A stretch of 64,000 nucleotides of DNA from Chitinophaga sp. YR627 (GCF_900114995.1 NZ_FOUX01000001.1:992001-1056000), one strand, 5' to 3'; counted from the first letter of the stretch, positions 33,131-42,460 are shown. A program made the numbers and translations. Notes: generated by a model from the letters alone, not told the origin.

Positions 33131-34231
33131 TTACAGCATTTTTCTTTTTCCGTTCTCGAAGTCGAAGAAAAGGAATTGTCCCAGTTTGTCCAGACCAGAG
33201 AAGAAGGCTTTCCCGTTGTTGGTTTCGGTAAACTCTGTTACGAATTTTTGCAACCACGGGTCGGTAGCTACCATAAAGGTGGTGATCGGAATTTTAAGTT
33301 TCTTGCATTGAGCAGCAAGATTGAGCGTACGGTTGAGGATCTTGCGGTCCAGGCCGAAGCTGTTTTTGTAGTACTCTTTCCCGTTCTTGAGGCAGGTAGG
33401 CTTACCGTCGGTGATCATAAAGATCTGTTTGTTCGGATTGCGTCTGCGTCTGAGAATATCCATGGCCAGTTCCAGACCGGCAACGGTATTGGTATGGAAA
33501 GGACCGACCTGCAGGTAAGGGAGATCTTTGATCTCGATCTGCCAGGCGTCGTTACCAAATACAATAATGTCGAGCGTGTCTTTCGGGTAGCGGGTAGTGA
33601 TCAGTTCACTGAGGGCCATCGCTACTTTTTTGGCCGGTGTGATACGGTCTTCACCGTAGAGGATCATGGAGTGGGAGATATCGATCATCAGGGCGGTGGA
33701 CGTCTGGGTTTTGAAGTCCGTCTCCTGAATTTCCAGGTCGTCCTGGTGTATGGAGAAGCTGTCTATACCGTGATTGATCTGGGCGTTGCGGATGGAAGCA
33801 GTCATATCGATCTGTTCCAGTGCGTCACCGAACTGATAAGGACGGCTGTCAGCATTCAGTTCGTCTCCCTGACCTGATTTGCGGGTATTGTGATTACCGA
33901 CATTATTTGATTTCTTCAGTTTTCCGAAGATCTCTTCGAGTGCTCTTTTGCGGATACTCTGTTCTGTTTTGCCGGTTATCTGGATGTTTCCGTTCTCTTC
34001 GTTTTCGCGGATATATCCTTTTTCTCTCAGTTCCTGTATAAAATCTCCGATGCCGTAATCTTCATTGGTAAGTTGGTACTCTTTGTCCAGTTCGGTCAGC
34101 CATTGTAATGCTTCACTGACATCTCCGCTGGTGTAAGTCAGCAGTTGAGTGAATACATCCAGTAACTTCTCAAAGGGCGATTTTCCCTGCTGCTCATCGG
34201 GTTCAAATTTGGAAAAATGTATGCCTCTCAT
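33131..34231 (-). CDS. vWA domain protein paired with MoxR-type ATPase
   Basis: 366 aa. The C-terminal von Willebrand factor A domain has an intact MIDAS: MIDISHSMILYGED (DxSxS), a later Thr region (PFHTNTVAGLELAMDI), and MITDGKP. The N-terminal ~150 aa are helical and polar without a known domain. No signal peptide, so cytoplasmic or membrane-peripheral. MoxR-vWA pairs act in metal insertion, complex assembly and stress; no client gene is adjacent. Its start overlaps no gene; the 350-bp spacer 34232-34582 lies upstream. Confidence 0.9.
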   Translation of the reverse strand: MRGIHFSKFEPDEQQGKSPFEKLLDVFTQLLTYTSGDVSEALQWLTELDKEYQLTNEDYGIGDFIQELREKGYIRENEENGNIQITGKTEQSIRKRALEEIFGKLKKSNNVGNHNTRKSGQGDELNADSRPYQFGDALEQIDMTASIRNAQINHGIDSFSIHQDDLEIQETDFKTQTSTALMIDISHSMILYGEDRITPAKKVAMALSELITTRYPKDTLDIIVFGNDAWQIEIKDLPYLQVGPFHTNTVAGLELAMDILRRRRNPNKQIFMITDGKPTCLKNGKEYYKNSFGLDRKILNRTLNLAAQCKKLKIPITTFMVATDPWLQKFVTEFTETNNGKAFFSGLDKLGQFLFFDFENGKRKML

Positions 34232-34582
34232 AATATTTAAAATTAGGCAATTTAGTGGTATGATGTATATACATACTCTATGGCCGGTAATTTCATAAAA
34301 ATGTAACGAAGAATATCGATATGAGATAGCTGATTATGCATGTGGTATATTTTAATATAAGAAAGCAGGGTTATTTTTTAACAGTGTTATAATATCTTAC
34401 TACTATTATCAGGGAGTGTAGATGCCGGAAAATTGGGTGAAGCGTGCGGATATGGTGAGCCTGAAGGTGGGTCCATTTGACAGTCGGATGTGACCGGTCA
34501 ACCCTGATTGTTTGCATTGTTCGTAGAAACGGATTATTTTTCACACAGGTCTTTACTGATTACCAAATTAAAACTATTGCAG
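34232..34582. other. Divergent spacer, no gene seen
   Basis: AT-rich, no ORF of note. It must hold promoters for the vWA operon (minus) and the sugar isomerase gene (plus). I see a TTTG at 34476 but no consensus -7 at the right distance, so promoters cannot be placed confidently. Confidence 0.4.
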
Positions 34583-35437
34583 ATGATTAAAAAATTGAGC
34601 AGCGTGCTGTTCCTGGCTGGTGTACTGGCTGGAGCGACGATGACATCCACGTTAAGTTTTGCGCAGGGAAAAGCCGCCGATAAGCTGGGCTGGAAATTAG
34701 GTGCACAAGCCTATACCTTTAACCGTTTTACGCTGGGACAAGCCCTGGAAAAGATGGATAGTGCAGGTATTGAGTATGTGGAGTGTTATAACGGTCAGAC
34801 GATCGGGAACGGCATTGATGGTAAATTCGACTGGAGAATGGATGCCGCCAAACAGGCAGAAGTAAAAGCCATGTTTAAGGCAAAAAAGAAGAAGCTGGTG
34901 GCTTATGGCGTGGTATCGCCGGCCAGTGAACTGGAATGGGAGCAGGTGTTTAAATTCGCGAAATCTATGGGCATTCAGGTGATCACTGCTGAGCCTAAAC
35001 GTGAACATTGGGATGCAGTATCTTCACTGTGTGATAAATACAAGATCAAGGTGGCTATCCATGATCATCCGAAACCAAGTCATTACTGGCATCCTGACAG
35101 CGTACTGGTAGCAATCCAGGGACGCAGCAAGTATATGGGCGCCTGTGCGGATATTGGTCACTGGGTACGTTCAGGTATGGAGCCGGTTGACTGTATCAAA
35201 CAGCTGAAAGGGCATGTACTGCACCTGCATTTCAAAGACCTGAATGAGAAATCCCGGGATGCGCATGATGTGATCTGGGGTAACGGTGTATGTAATATGC
35301 CTGCTGTACTGGCAGAACTGAAGTCACAGGGCTTTAAAGGCATGTTCTCTGTAGAATATGAGTATAACTGGGATAACAGCGTACCTGACGTGACAGCAAG
35401 CGTAAAGTTCTGGTGGGATCAGGTAGGGAAATTATAA
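34583..35437 (+). CDS. Sugar phosphate isomerase/epimerase-like TIM barrel, exported
   Basis: 284 aa from the ATG at 34583 (frame opens at 34508). A signal peptide is visible (KKLSSVLFLAGVLAGATMTS ... FAQG). The xylose isomerase-like AP_endonuc_2 fold is supported by WKLGAQAYTFNRFTLGQALE, GIEYVECYNG, VAIHDHPKPSHYWHPD, CADIGHWVRSGMEPVD and HLHFKDLNEKS near the end (metal-binding Glu/Asp/His residues). In Bacteroidota such exported TIM barrels accompany Gfo/Idh/MocA oxidoreductases in glycoside metabolism; one lies 3 kb away. A terminator follows. Confidence 0.9.
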   Translation: MIKKLSSVLFLAGVLAGATMTSTLSFAQGKAADKLGWKLGAQAYTFNRFTLGQALEKMDSAGIEYVECYNGQTIGNGIDGKFDWRMDAAKQAEVKAMFKAKKKKLVAYGVVSPASELEWEQVFKFAKSMGIQVITAEPKREHWDAVSSLCDKYKIKVAIHDHPKPSHYWHPDSVLVAIQGRSKYMGACADIGHWVRSGMEPVDCIKQLKGHVLHLHFKDLNEKSRDAHDVIWGNGVCNMPAVLAELKSQGFKGMFSVEYEYNWDNSVPDVTASVKFWWDQVGKL

Positions 35438-35460
35438 TAGTGTTTCAATGTTTGATAAGA

Positions 35461-35482
35461 AACTCCTGCATTTGCAGGAGTT
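35461..35482 (+). terminator. Terminator after the isomerase gene
   Basis: AACTCCTGCA-TT-TGCAGGAGTT stem, followed by TTTT. Confidence 0.88.
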
Positions 35483-35617
35483 TTTTCGTTTATAGGGATG
35501 ACTGCGGCGTTATATCATTCATAATCAGGGTGCAAGATTGAGAAAGAGACACTTTTTTAAGTGAAAGTATTTAGGTATATTTAATATATCCTATTATGAA
35601 TACTATATCCTGATCCT

Positions 35618-36367
35618 ATGTTCATCTATCAGATCCTGTTTGAAAAGGCTGTATGGCCTCAGGCGGAAAAGGAGCCATTTCTCCGTGACGCCGACTTCTT
35701 TATCCGTTCCCTTCGTTCCAATGGACAGTTAGTATCCCGAAATGACGTGTTTCTCTTCCAGGAAAACGCAGTGTCTCTGCATGTCCAGTGTCTTAAAAAG
35801 GACTCGCTGGAAGAGCGTTATAACAGCGATTATGTCAATCAGTGGATCTCTGTGCTGATGGAACGATATGGTGTGACGGTATCCTATCAGTATATGGGCG
35901 AGCACCTGGTGCCGGTACCGACGGCGGAGGTGGATGCTTCCAGTTCATTTATCCTTTATTGGGGAGGACCTTCTCCTGTGAGATCCGGGGATACCTTTGA
36001 CCAGATACCACTGTATCACCTGCCATATACGAGTGTATGGCAGCGGAACTATGAGGATATCAATTCCTGGTCGCATAGTTATGCTGAGATTGACGGATTA
36101 TGGTTCCGTGGATCGATGGGTGAAACGCACTTTCATCAGTTTTTGTCAGATATTAATAGTCCGCTGACGACGCAGGGCCGTAGCATCTGTAACCGATTGG
36201 AACAGTTGACGGGTAAACCGAGTTATTATTACCTGTTTAATGCGGATAATAAGGCGTCAGCGCATCATTGTCCGTCTTGTGGAGGGGAATGGCAGCTGGA
36301 GCGTAAGTTACTGGCGAAATTTGACCTGAAGTGTGATCATTGCAGATTGGTGTCAGGGAGCATATAG
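35618..36367 (+). CDS. DUF2310-like zinc-ribbon protein
   Basis: 249 aa. The C-terminal zinc ribbon is clear: HHCPSCGGEW at about residue 216 and KCDHCRLVSG at about 238 give two CxxC pairs. The N-terminal region (FIYQILFEKAVWPQAEKEPF and VPVPTAEVDASSSFILYWGG) matches my memory of the DUF2310 group, described as zinc-ribbon, possibly nucleic-acid-binding proteins. Cytoplasmic; function unknown. It sits between the isomerase terminator and a cluster of hairpins. Confidence 0.7.
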   Translation: MFIYQILFEKAVWPQAEKEPFLRDADFFIRSLRSNGQLVSRNDVFLFQENAVSLHVQCLKKDSLEERYNSDYVNQWISVLMERYGVTVSYQYMGEHLVPVPTAEVDASSSFILYWGGPSPVRSGDTFDQIPLYHLPYTSVWQRNYEDINSWSHSYAEIDGLWFRGSMGETHFHQFLSDINSPLTTQGRSICNRLEQLTGKPSYYYLFNADNKASAHHCPSCGGEWQLERKLLAKFDLKCDHCRLVSGSI

Positions 36368-36388
36368 TTTAGTCTTATTGATACACAT

Positions 36389-36454
36389 ATATGCTTCATC
36401 TTACGTTAAAGCGCTACGTCTTTTAGCGGAGCATTAGCGTAAGATGAAGCATAT
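36389..36454. repeat. 17-bp inverted repeat after the zinc-ribbon gene
   Basis: ATATGCTTCATCTTACG at 36389-36405 is exactly complementary to 36438-36454. The 32-nt loop contains AGCGCTA, which recurs in the next hairpin. It may be part of a composite terminator. Confidence 0.7.
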
Positions 36455-36463
36455 TTGACTAAT

Positions 36464-36496
36464 AAAAGCGCTTTGTTGAACGATCGTAGCGCTTTT
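36464..36496 (+). terminator. Terminator hairpin
   Basis: AAAAGCGCT / AGCGCTTTT stem around a 15-nt loop, flanked by A and T runs; probably terminates the zinc-ribbon gene. Confidence 0.65.
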
Positions 36497-36520
36497 TCTA
36501 TTAATTCCTGATGCATAACT

Positions 36521-36564
36521 AATAAAGAAGGGCGATCACTGAACAGTGATCGCCCTTCTTTATT
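36521..36564. terminator. 21-bp perfect bidirectional terminator
   Basis: AATAAAGAAGGGCGATCACT then G pairs over 21 bp with 36544-36564 around an AA loop. It lies 19 bp past the DUF2723 stop on the minus strand. Confidence 0.9.
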
Positions 36565-36582
36565 TATACCGGTTAGCGGTGA

Positions 36583-39500
36583 TTAGTTTTCAGCGCCATC
36601 AGTTGCCTGTTCCGGAGTGTCAACCTGGATAGTTCCTGGTTGTTCCAGTTGCTGGCGGCGTTCAGGATGTGTGAAGTCTTCCTTCATACGTTGCAGCAGG
36701 GTGATAAACTGTTCAGCCATCTGCATATCACGCTGTAAGCCATTCATTTTAGAGGCTGGCAGGCTGCGATAGTATTGTAACTGTTGTGTACAATCTTTGA
36801 TGATCAGCTGAGAGATCTCGTCTGCTTTCTTCGGATCGCCAGCCAGGTAGTAAGCGTATACAGTCTGCATAGAGCTGTAGTTGTGCATCTGTCCCGGAGT
36901 GGTCATCGCGTAAGGGAAGTTACCCTGCAGGAGATTTTTATCACTCTTATTCAGTACTGCGAGTGCGGAATCCTTTTCACCGGTCAGGGCCATAGCGGTA
37001 CCCAGTTTGGTGTAGGAGTTACGCAGGTATTGCAGCAGTTTACGGTTAGGTTCGTCGAAGTAAGTACCTGGAACGTTAGCACCACCGAAAGCGAATTTCT
37101 CCATCAGGTTTTTGTACATCACCGGAATATTCACGTTGTTGTCAGCACCCATTGGGTCGTTGCTTTCTGTTTTCGGCAGCGGCACGAGGCGGTAGGTCAG
37201 ACCATCCGGACGGAGGTAGTCGTTCAGACCGAGGTCGGTTGGGCTGGTGAAGTAGATCGGACGTTTCCAGTCGTTTGCAGCGATGATATCGTATACTGCC
37301 AGGTCATTCTTCAGCAGGTAAGATTTGCTGATCTGGAATGGCAGCTGCGGCATTACACGTGCGCTGTCGTGGATATCAACAGTACCGTTTTTCAGCACTT
37401 CTGCTACATTTACCGGTACGAAGAGTTTTTTAGCAGGCAGGTAGTTGATCTGTGAACCGTCAGTAGTGGACAGTTTTGCACGAGGATCATCAGAACCCAT
37501 GAATGCCATTACTTCTTTCAGGTTATAGAATTTATCCTGCGGGAAGCTACCACCATCATAGTACTGGATGTAGTTGCGGTTTTCGCCCTGGTATTTATCA
37601 GGAGTCCAGGACATCGGAACGCCTGCGCTCTTGTTAACCATATGACGTTGCTGATCGATATACCAGTCTACACCGAGGAGACTAAGGTTGATCACACGAA
37701 CATCAGGACGGATACCTTCTACTTCCTGTGCGTACCACAGCGGGTAAGTATCGTTATCACCCACAGTGAACAGGATGGCATTTTCAGCGCAGGAGTTCAG
37801 GTAGTCAGCGGCAACGTCACGGGCGATGGTTTTGGTAGAACGGTCGTGATCATCCCATTCCTGGAAGCCCATCAGTACCGGTACCGCCAGCAGACAAACG
37901 AGTGCTGCAGCCGGAGCGGAGATTGCTGATTTGGTCTTTTTCTTCAGGAATTCTGCCACAGACAGTACGCCCAGACCGATCCAGATGGCGAATGCATAGA
38001 AGGAACCTACGTATGCATAGTCACGTTCACGTGGCTGGTTACCTGCCTGGTTGAGGTAGAGCACGATGGCAAAACCGGTGAAGAAGAACAGGAGGGAAGC
38101 GACCAGTGTATCTTTACGGTGATTATTATACTGATAGAAGAAACCAATTACGCCTAATACGAACGGCAGGAGGAACAGGGTATTGTGCCCTTTATTGTTC
38201 TTTAAGCTGTCCGGCATCATGGATTGGTCGCCGTATATGATATTATCTATAAAGGAGATACCAGTGATCCAGTTACCGTCACGTTTGTTACCGTAACCTT
38301 GTGTATCGTTCTGTTTACCGGAGAAGTTCCACATAAAGTAGCGGAAGTACATGAAGTAAACCTGGTATGTCACGAAGAAGCTAACGTTATCTCTGAAGCT
38401 AGGGCGTGCATTTGCATCAAGACCCAGCCAGTCGCGGTAGTAATCCGCATGTCCCTGATCGTTGCTGGCGTCCCAGACACGGGGGAACAGCATTTTATCT
38501 TCAGCAGCGTAGACAGGCACCTGTTTTTTACCAGCGATCTCATATTTGTCTTTACCACGCGCGTAGATGTTTCCGGCGTCTTCATAAGAAGAAGGACGGG
38601 CAGTGAATACCTGACCATAGATCAGCGGGAAATCACCATACTGCTCACGACCCAGGTAACCTACCAGGGAGATCGGGTTGTCCACGTTGTACATATCCAC
38701 AGAAGGATTCGCGGTAGAGCGGATCATTGTAGTAATATAAGTGGAGTAACCGAGCAGGAGGAAGATGATAGAGTAGATGGTTACTTTGATAGCGTGTGTA
38801 AAGCTGGCGGATCCGATTTTTACATCGAACAGCTTTACTAAATAAGGTATAAATACGATTGCAGCTGAGATGATCAGCTTTAATATTTTGATACCAGCAC
38901 CTGAAGCGTCATTAAAGGCAGGGATGACGATAACGGAAGCGATCAGGATCAGTGGTGCATAGAGACCGAATTTAGGATTTTTCAATCCATATAACAGGAC
39001 AGCAGCCAGTGCGATGAAATAGAAGGCGAAGCCACTGTAGAAAGGCAGGCCCAGGCTATTTACGAAGAATACGTCCATCAGACCGGAAGCCTTAACGGTA
39101 TCCTGGATAACGAACTTCTGCACGAGACCGGTGATAGCACAACCAATGATAAACGCCCAGAAAGTACCGATAGGGGTTACTTTAGGAGAGCGTTTGAAGT
39201 AGTACACCATTACGATAGCCGGGATGGTGAGGAGGTTCAGCAGATGGACACCGATAGAGAGGCCCATTGTGAAGGCGATGAAAACGATCCAGCGGTCAGC
39301 ATATGCTTCATCTGATTCGTGTTCCCATTTCAGGATCGCCCAGAATACGATGGCGGTGAAGAGGGATGACATTGCGTACACTTCGCCTTCCACAGCGGAG
39401 AACCAGAAGGAGTCAGAGAAGGTGTAAGCTAATGCACCTACGACGCCGGCGCCCATGATAGCGATCATTTTTTCACTGGAAATAACTTCTCCGGCTTTCA

Positions 39501-39810
39501 CCATCAGGCGGCGTGCGAAGTGTGTGATGGTCCAGAAGAGGAACAGGATAGTGAATCCGCTTGACAGTGCAGACATCAGGTTTACGCCGATAGCTGCCTG
39601 AGAGGGCGGAAACGGAATGGTAAACAATCTACCCAACAGCACAAATAAAGGAGCTCCCGGAGGGTGCGGAACCTGTACCTTGTAGGCACTAGAAATAAAC
39701 TCGCCGCAGTCCCATAGACTTCCGGTGGCCTCCATAGTCATAATGTAGACAGTGCAGGCAATGATACAGACAACCCAACCGACGATATTGTTGGTCCTTT
39801 TAAAATTCAT
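36583..39810 (-). CDS. DUF2723 membrane glycosyltransferase (TMEM260-like)
   Basis: 1075 aa. The N-terminal ~550 aa carry about a dozen hydrophobic segments; the start WVVCIIACTVYIMTMEATGS followed by LWDCGEF is diagnostic, with PHPPGAPLFVLLGRLFTIPF as the conserved active-site loop (Asp/Glu-containing WDCGEF). The C-terminal ~450 aa are extracytoplasmic. The human homologue TMEM260 is a protein O-mannosyltransferase (GT117), so this protein is probably a GT-C enzyme that glycosylates exported proteins with a lipid-linked sugar; that role in Bacteroidota is inference. A CAAAAATA (-7 TATTTTTG on the minus strand) lies at 39830-39837. Confidence 0.9.
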   Translation of the reverse strand: MNFKRTNNIVGWVVCIIACTVYIMTMEATGSLWDCGEFISSAYKVQVPHPPGAPLFVLLGRLFTIPFPPSQAAIGVNLMSALSSGFTILFLFWTITHFARRLMVKAGEVISSEKMIAIMGAGVVGALAYTFSDSFWFSAVEGEVYAMSSLFTAIVFWAILKWEHESDEAYADRWIVFIAFTMGLSIGVHLLNLLTIPAIVMVYYFKRSPKVTPIGTFWAFIIGCAITGLVQKFVIQDTVKASGLMDVFFVNSLGLPFYSGFAFYFIALAAVLLYGLKNPKFGLYAPLILIASVIVIPAFNDASGAGIKILKLIISAAIVFIPYLVKLFDVKIGSASFTHAIKVTIYSIIFLLLGYSTYITTMIRSTANPSVDMYNVDNPISLVGYLGREQYGDFPLIYGQVFTARPSSYEDAGNIYARGKDKYEIAGKKQVPVYAAEDKMLFPRVWDASNDQGHADYYRDWLGLDANARPSFRDNVSFFVTYQVYFMYFRYFMWNFSGKQNDTQGYGNKRDGNWITGISFIDNIIYGDQSMMPDSLKNNKGHNTLFLLPFVLGVIGFFYQYNNHRKDTLVASLLFFFTGFAIVLYLNQAGNQPRERDYAYVGSFYAFAIWIGLGVLSVAEFLKKKTKSAISAPAAALVCLLAVPVLMGFQEWDDHDRSTKTIARDVAADYLNSCAENAILFTVGDNDTYPLWYAQEVEGIRPDVRVINLSLLGVDWYIDQQRHMVNKSAGVPMSWTPDKYQGENRNYIQYYDGGSFPQDKFYNLKEVMAFMGSDDPRAKLSTTDGSQINYLPAKKLFVPVNVAEVLKNGTVDIHDSARVMPQLPFQISKSYLLKNDLAVYDIIAANDWKRPIYFTSPTDLGLNDYLRPDGLTYRLVPLPKTESNDPMGADNNVNIPVMYKNLMEKFAFGGANVPGTYFDEPNRKLLQYLRNSYTKLGTAMALTGEKDSALAVLNKSDKNLLQGNFPYAMTTPGQMHNYSSMQTVYAYYLAGDPKKADEISQLIIKDCTQQLQYYRSLPASKMNGLQRDMQMAEQFITLLQRMKEDFTHPERRQQLEQPGTIQVDTPEQATDGAEN

Positions 39811-39999
39811 AAGGATGTTTTAGGTCCGACAAAAATAGAAAAAGTGGCAAATTATGCTAATTAGCGATAACAGTTTTAACTTTTTCTTTAATAAGAGAAA
39901 AATTCTGAAGATGCCAGGGTGAAAAGTCGCTATAGGAAAGGGATTGATTAACAAACAAATATGTTGGGGTTAGGCATGGGGAGCCTGGTTCCGGCGGAA

Positions 40000-40821
40000 T
40001 TAGCCGAAGATGATACGTATTGTCTGATAAAAGGCCAGTTTCTGGAAGCCAGAGACCAGTTGATCGCGACTAAAGCCCTGAAGACCAAAGAGGCCGGCGG
40101 CGTTACCTTTATTAATAGCGATTTCGAGATAGCCGGCGGCGTTAAAGAGGGCCAGTTTATGGCCTTCCGGAACATCGGCGTAGGTTTCACAAAGTTGTGT
40201 AATCACCTCATCGCGGCGGAAGAAGATAGAGAAGGGTCTGCCTTGTCTGTGTTCTTCAAACTGCTGGCGGGTGATATTCACGACTACGTTCTCGAAGTTA
40301 TCGATATGAATGATCTGACCATCAATATAATCCTGACCGGTCATTGGCTGCAGGTTATTTTTGATGACGAAGTCACGGGCTGGTTCGCCGATCTCTTCGA
40401 GTGTTTTCCCACTCTGAAGATCTTTATAAGCTTCTGCGAATCGCCTCAGGATGGTAAAGGTATCCTGGGGTTGATCTTTATATAATTGTAATCTTACGAC
40501 TTTATCGGGTGTACCGTTCGCTATCATTGTTACCAGTCCGTTATCAGCACAGGCGATATATTGTCCGTTATGTTCTGCCAGCAGTACATGATTTGCTTTT
40601 CTGTCGAAAAGGTTGATCAGTACAATATGGAATGTACGTGGCGGGTAGTAAGAGAAAGCGCTCTTACATATATATGTAGCCTGTGGGAGATTGAAGGGGG
40701 AGATCTGGTGAGTGATATCCATGACGGGGGCACCAGGACAGTGTTGCCACAGCTGCCCTTTGATGGCGCCTACCAGGTAGTCCTGCAAGCCGATGTCGGA
40801 TGTCAGTGTAATTATGGACAT
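40000..40821 (-). CDS. SAM hydroxide adenosyltransferase (DUF62)
   Basis: 273 aa. The DUF62 fold is recognised by MSIITLTSDIGLQDYLVGAI then KGQLW at the N-terminus, DITHQISPFN, and CADNGLVTMI (conserved Asn/Asp), then VINIT-type beta-strands: QIIHIDNFENVVVNITR. Members hydrolyse S-adenosylmethionine to adenosine and methionine; homologues use fluoride or chloride. The C-terminal GHKLALFNAAGYLEIAINKG closes the domain. The frame extends to 40839; the ATG at 40821 begins the conserved sequence and is preferred. Confidence 0.9.
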   Translation of the reverse strand: MSIITLTSDIGLQDYLVGAIKGQLWQHCPGAPVMDITHQISPFNLPQATYICKSAFSYYPPRTFHIVLINLFDRKANHVLLAEHNGQYIACADNGLVTMIANGTPDKVVRLQLYKDQPQDTFTILRRFAEAYKDLQSGKTLEEIGEPARDFVIKNNLQPMTGQDYIDGQIIHIDNFENVVVNITRQQFEEHRQGRPFSIFFRRDEVITQLCETYADVPEGHKLALFNAAGYLEIAINKGNAAGLFGLQGFSRDQLVSGFQKLAFYQTIRIIFG

Positions 40822-41027
40822 GTTATCAATGAATACCACTTTCCCAAAAAGAATGCCATTGAGCTATTGACGGCATTTTGTCTGCAAAGAAATATAAAAT
40901 ATATATGTTGCTGTATTGAATTTGTCAATAACTTGTTCAGATGTGCATAACTATAAATAGGCCGGGGTAGGGGCTTTGGGGCGTATAACATCCGTAAGAA
41001 AGGTGACAAAACCTGAAAAATAAACGT

Positions 41028-41080
41028 TAAGCCGTTCATGCTAATACCTTTGTAATCAATCATTGACGATGAACGGCTTA
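41028..41080 (-). terminator. Hairpin downstream of the minus-strand SDR gene
   Basis: TAAGCCGTTCAT at 41028-41039 and ATGAACGGCTTA at 41069-41080, 12-bp perfect stem with a 29-nt loop; on the minus strand it is followed by a T-rich stretch. The loop also contains a TACCTTTG box on the plus strand. Confidence 0.5.
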
Positions 41081-41087
41081 CCGTTAA

Positions 41088-41888
41088 TTATTTAAGTGGT
41101 GAACCTGGTTCTTTCTTAAAATGGTTATACACCAGTCCATCGAGTAGTCCGGGGAAAAGTTTACTGAGGAAAACTGTCAGTTTGCCCTGACCCGTGAGCA
41201 CCAATGTGCGTTTCCGTTTTGTGACAGCTTTGAGTATCTCATCTGCCACGGTTTCAGCGCTCATTAATTTTCCTTCATCCAGCGGTGTTTCTGCCTGTGC
41301 ACGACCCTGTTCATTGAGGGCAGTATTTCGGATATTCGATGAGGTGAAGCCTGGACTTACCCACATTACGTTAATGCCTGTATGCAGATTTTCGGTGCGT
41401 AGTGCTTCGAGGAAACCCTGCATTGCAAATTTGGAGGCGGAATAACCGGTACGACCGGGAAGGCCTCTGTAACCTGCTATAGAAGATACACCTACGACAG
41501 TACCTTTGTTCGCCAGCAATGAAGGTAAAGCATATTTTGTGCAATATACAGTTCCCCAGAAGTTGATATCCATCAATTGCTTAAGTACTGTCAGATCAGC
41601 GTCTTTGAACAATGCGCGCATGGAAATACCAGCGTTATTGATCAGTACATCTATTTTTCCGAGTCGGGCAATTACCTGGTCGATGAAGCGTTTACAGTCA
41701 TCTTCCTTACTGACGTCAGCGGTATAGGTGTACAGGTTATCGGCAGCGAGTTCTTTTTCAAGCGCTTCGAGGGTATCTGCCTTTCTGCCACACACGGCTA
41801 CTTTTGCTCCGGACCGGAGAGCAGCAACTGCCAGTGCCTTTCCAATACCGGATGTACCCCCGGTGATGACTACGACCTTATTTTGCAT
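41088..41888 (-). CDS. SDR family oxidoreductase
   Basis: 266 aa classical SDR. VVITGGTSGIGKALA binds NAD(P); NNAGISMRA, GVSSIAGYRG (catalytic Ser) and YSASK follow, with the helix that follows YSASKFAMQG. The C-terminal part (FLSKLFPGLLDGLVYNHFKK) is hydrophobic and amphipathic, suggesting membrane association, as in DHRS7-type reductases. A TATTTTTG box (minus strand, at 41908-41915) precedes the start. Unknown substrate. Confidence 0.92.
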   Translation of the reverse strand: MQNKVVVITGGTSGIGKALAVAALRSGAKVAVCGRKADTLEALEKELAADNLYTYTADVSKEDDCKRFIDQVIARLGKIDVLINNAGISMRALFKDADLTVLKQLMDINFWGTVYCTKYALPSLLANKGTVVGVSSIAGYRGLPGRTGYSASKFAMQGFLEALRTENLHTGINVMWVSPGFTSSNIRNTALNEQGRAQAETPLDEGKLMSAETVADEILKAVTKRKRTLVLTGQGKLTVFLSKLFPGLLDGLVYNHFKKEPGSPLK

Positions 41889-41992
41889 TAGAAATTTTTT
41901 TCAGATGCAAAAATAGGGGTAAATGATATATGTTGTTTCTTTTTGTCTGTAGCGGGTTTTGTAAAAATGTTTGAAAAAAAGTTGCTAAAAAG

Positions 41993-42022
41993 TTGGAAGG
42001 AATGTTTTTTTGTATACCTTTG
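41993..42022 (+). promoter_or_regulatory. Bacteroidota-type promoter of tRNA-Lys
   Basis: TTG at 41993-41995 and TACCTTTG at 42015-42022, spacer 19 bp. The tRNA starts 26 bp after the -7 box. Confidence 0.8.
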
Positions 42023-42047
42023 CAATCCCAATCACAAAAAAGGGAAT

Positions 42048-42120
42048 GATTCCGTAGCTCAGTTGGTAGAGCAATACACTTTTAATGTATGGGTCCTGGG
42101 TTCGAGTCCCAGCGGGATCA
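42048..42120 (+). tRNA. tRNA-Lys (anticodon TTT)
   Basis: 73-nt cloverleaf. Acceptor GATTCCG pairs with CGGGATC (one G-U), A discriminator. The anticodon stem ATACA/TGTAT closes CTTTTAA (anticodon TTT). T arm CTGGG-TTCGAGT-CCCAG. CCA is not encoded. An AT-rich gene island begins directly downstream. Confidence 0.96.
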
Positions 42121-42128
42121 CTGGAAAC

Positions 42129-42157
42129 GCTTCAAGTTGAAAAACTTGGAGCATTTT
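42129..42157 (+). terminator. Terminator after tRNA-Lys
   Basis: GCTTCAAGTT-GAAA-AACTTGGAGC stem with one T-G wobble, followed by TTTTTG. Confidence 0.8.
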
Positions 42158-42460
42158 TGTTTTTGGGGCAATTATGGAAGACATTTACTATCAATCATCA
42201 GGGAGTTCGAGTACCAAGTGTTTTTTTGTATTAATAGCTTTCTTGAAAAGGCATTAAATATAAGTTGCAGATTCCCTCTTAGATATGATAGAGGATTAAC
42301 TATAGAATTCCCATACCCAAACTAGTTAGTGTGTATGCTAACGTACTGTCCTAAAAAATGTCACGTTCATATCATTCTTCTTTTTGGCGATAATTATGAA
42401 TATGTTTACCTTAAGTCTTGTAAGAGACAATTATCGAGAATTATAAGGACATCTACATTA
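42158..42460. other. AT-rich leader of the SIR2/DUF262 operon
   Basis: No convincing ORF. A TTTG at 42383 and TATGTTTA at 42401-42408 resemble promoter elements but are only 14 bp apart. Composition is distinctly lower in GC than the chromosome on the left of the tRNA. Confidence 0.4.

Noticed and set aside
33176..33877. 233-codon ORF antisense to the vWA gene
   Set aside because: The vWA MIDAS motifs are on the other strand; no independent signals.
36784..37455. 223-codon ORF antisense to the DUF2723 gene
   Set aside because: Same reason: shadow frame inside a confidently assigned gene.
38224..38841. 205-codon ORF antisense to the DUF2723 gene
   Set aside because: Shadow frame in a long gene; Val/Thr-rich low-quality protein.
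41044..41090. Promoter and 8-codon leader peptide on the plus strand (TACCTTTG then ATGAACGGC...)
   Set aside because: No gene follows on this strand; the sequence is explained by the hairpin after the SDR gene.
42089..42325. ORF starting inside tRNA-Lys
   Set aside because: Begins within the tRNA gene and crosses its terminator.
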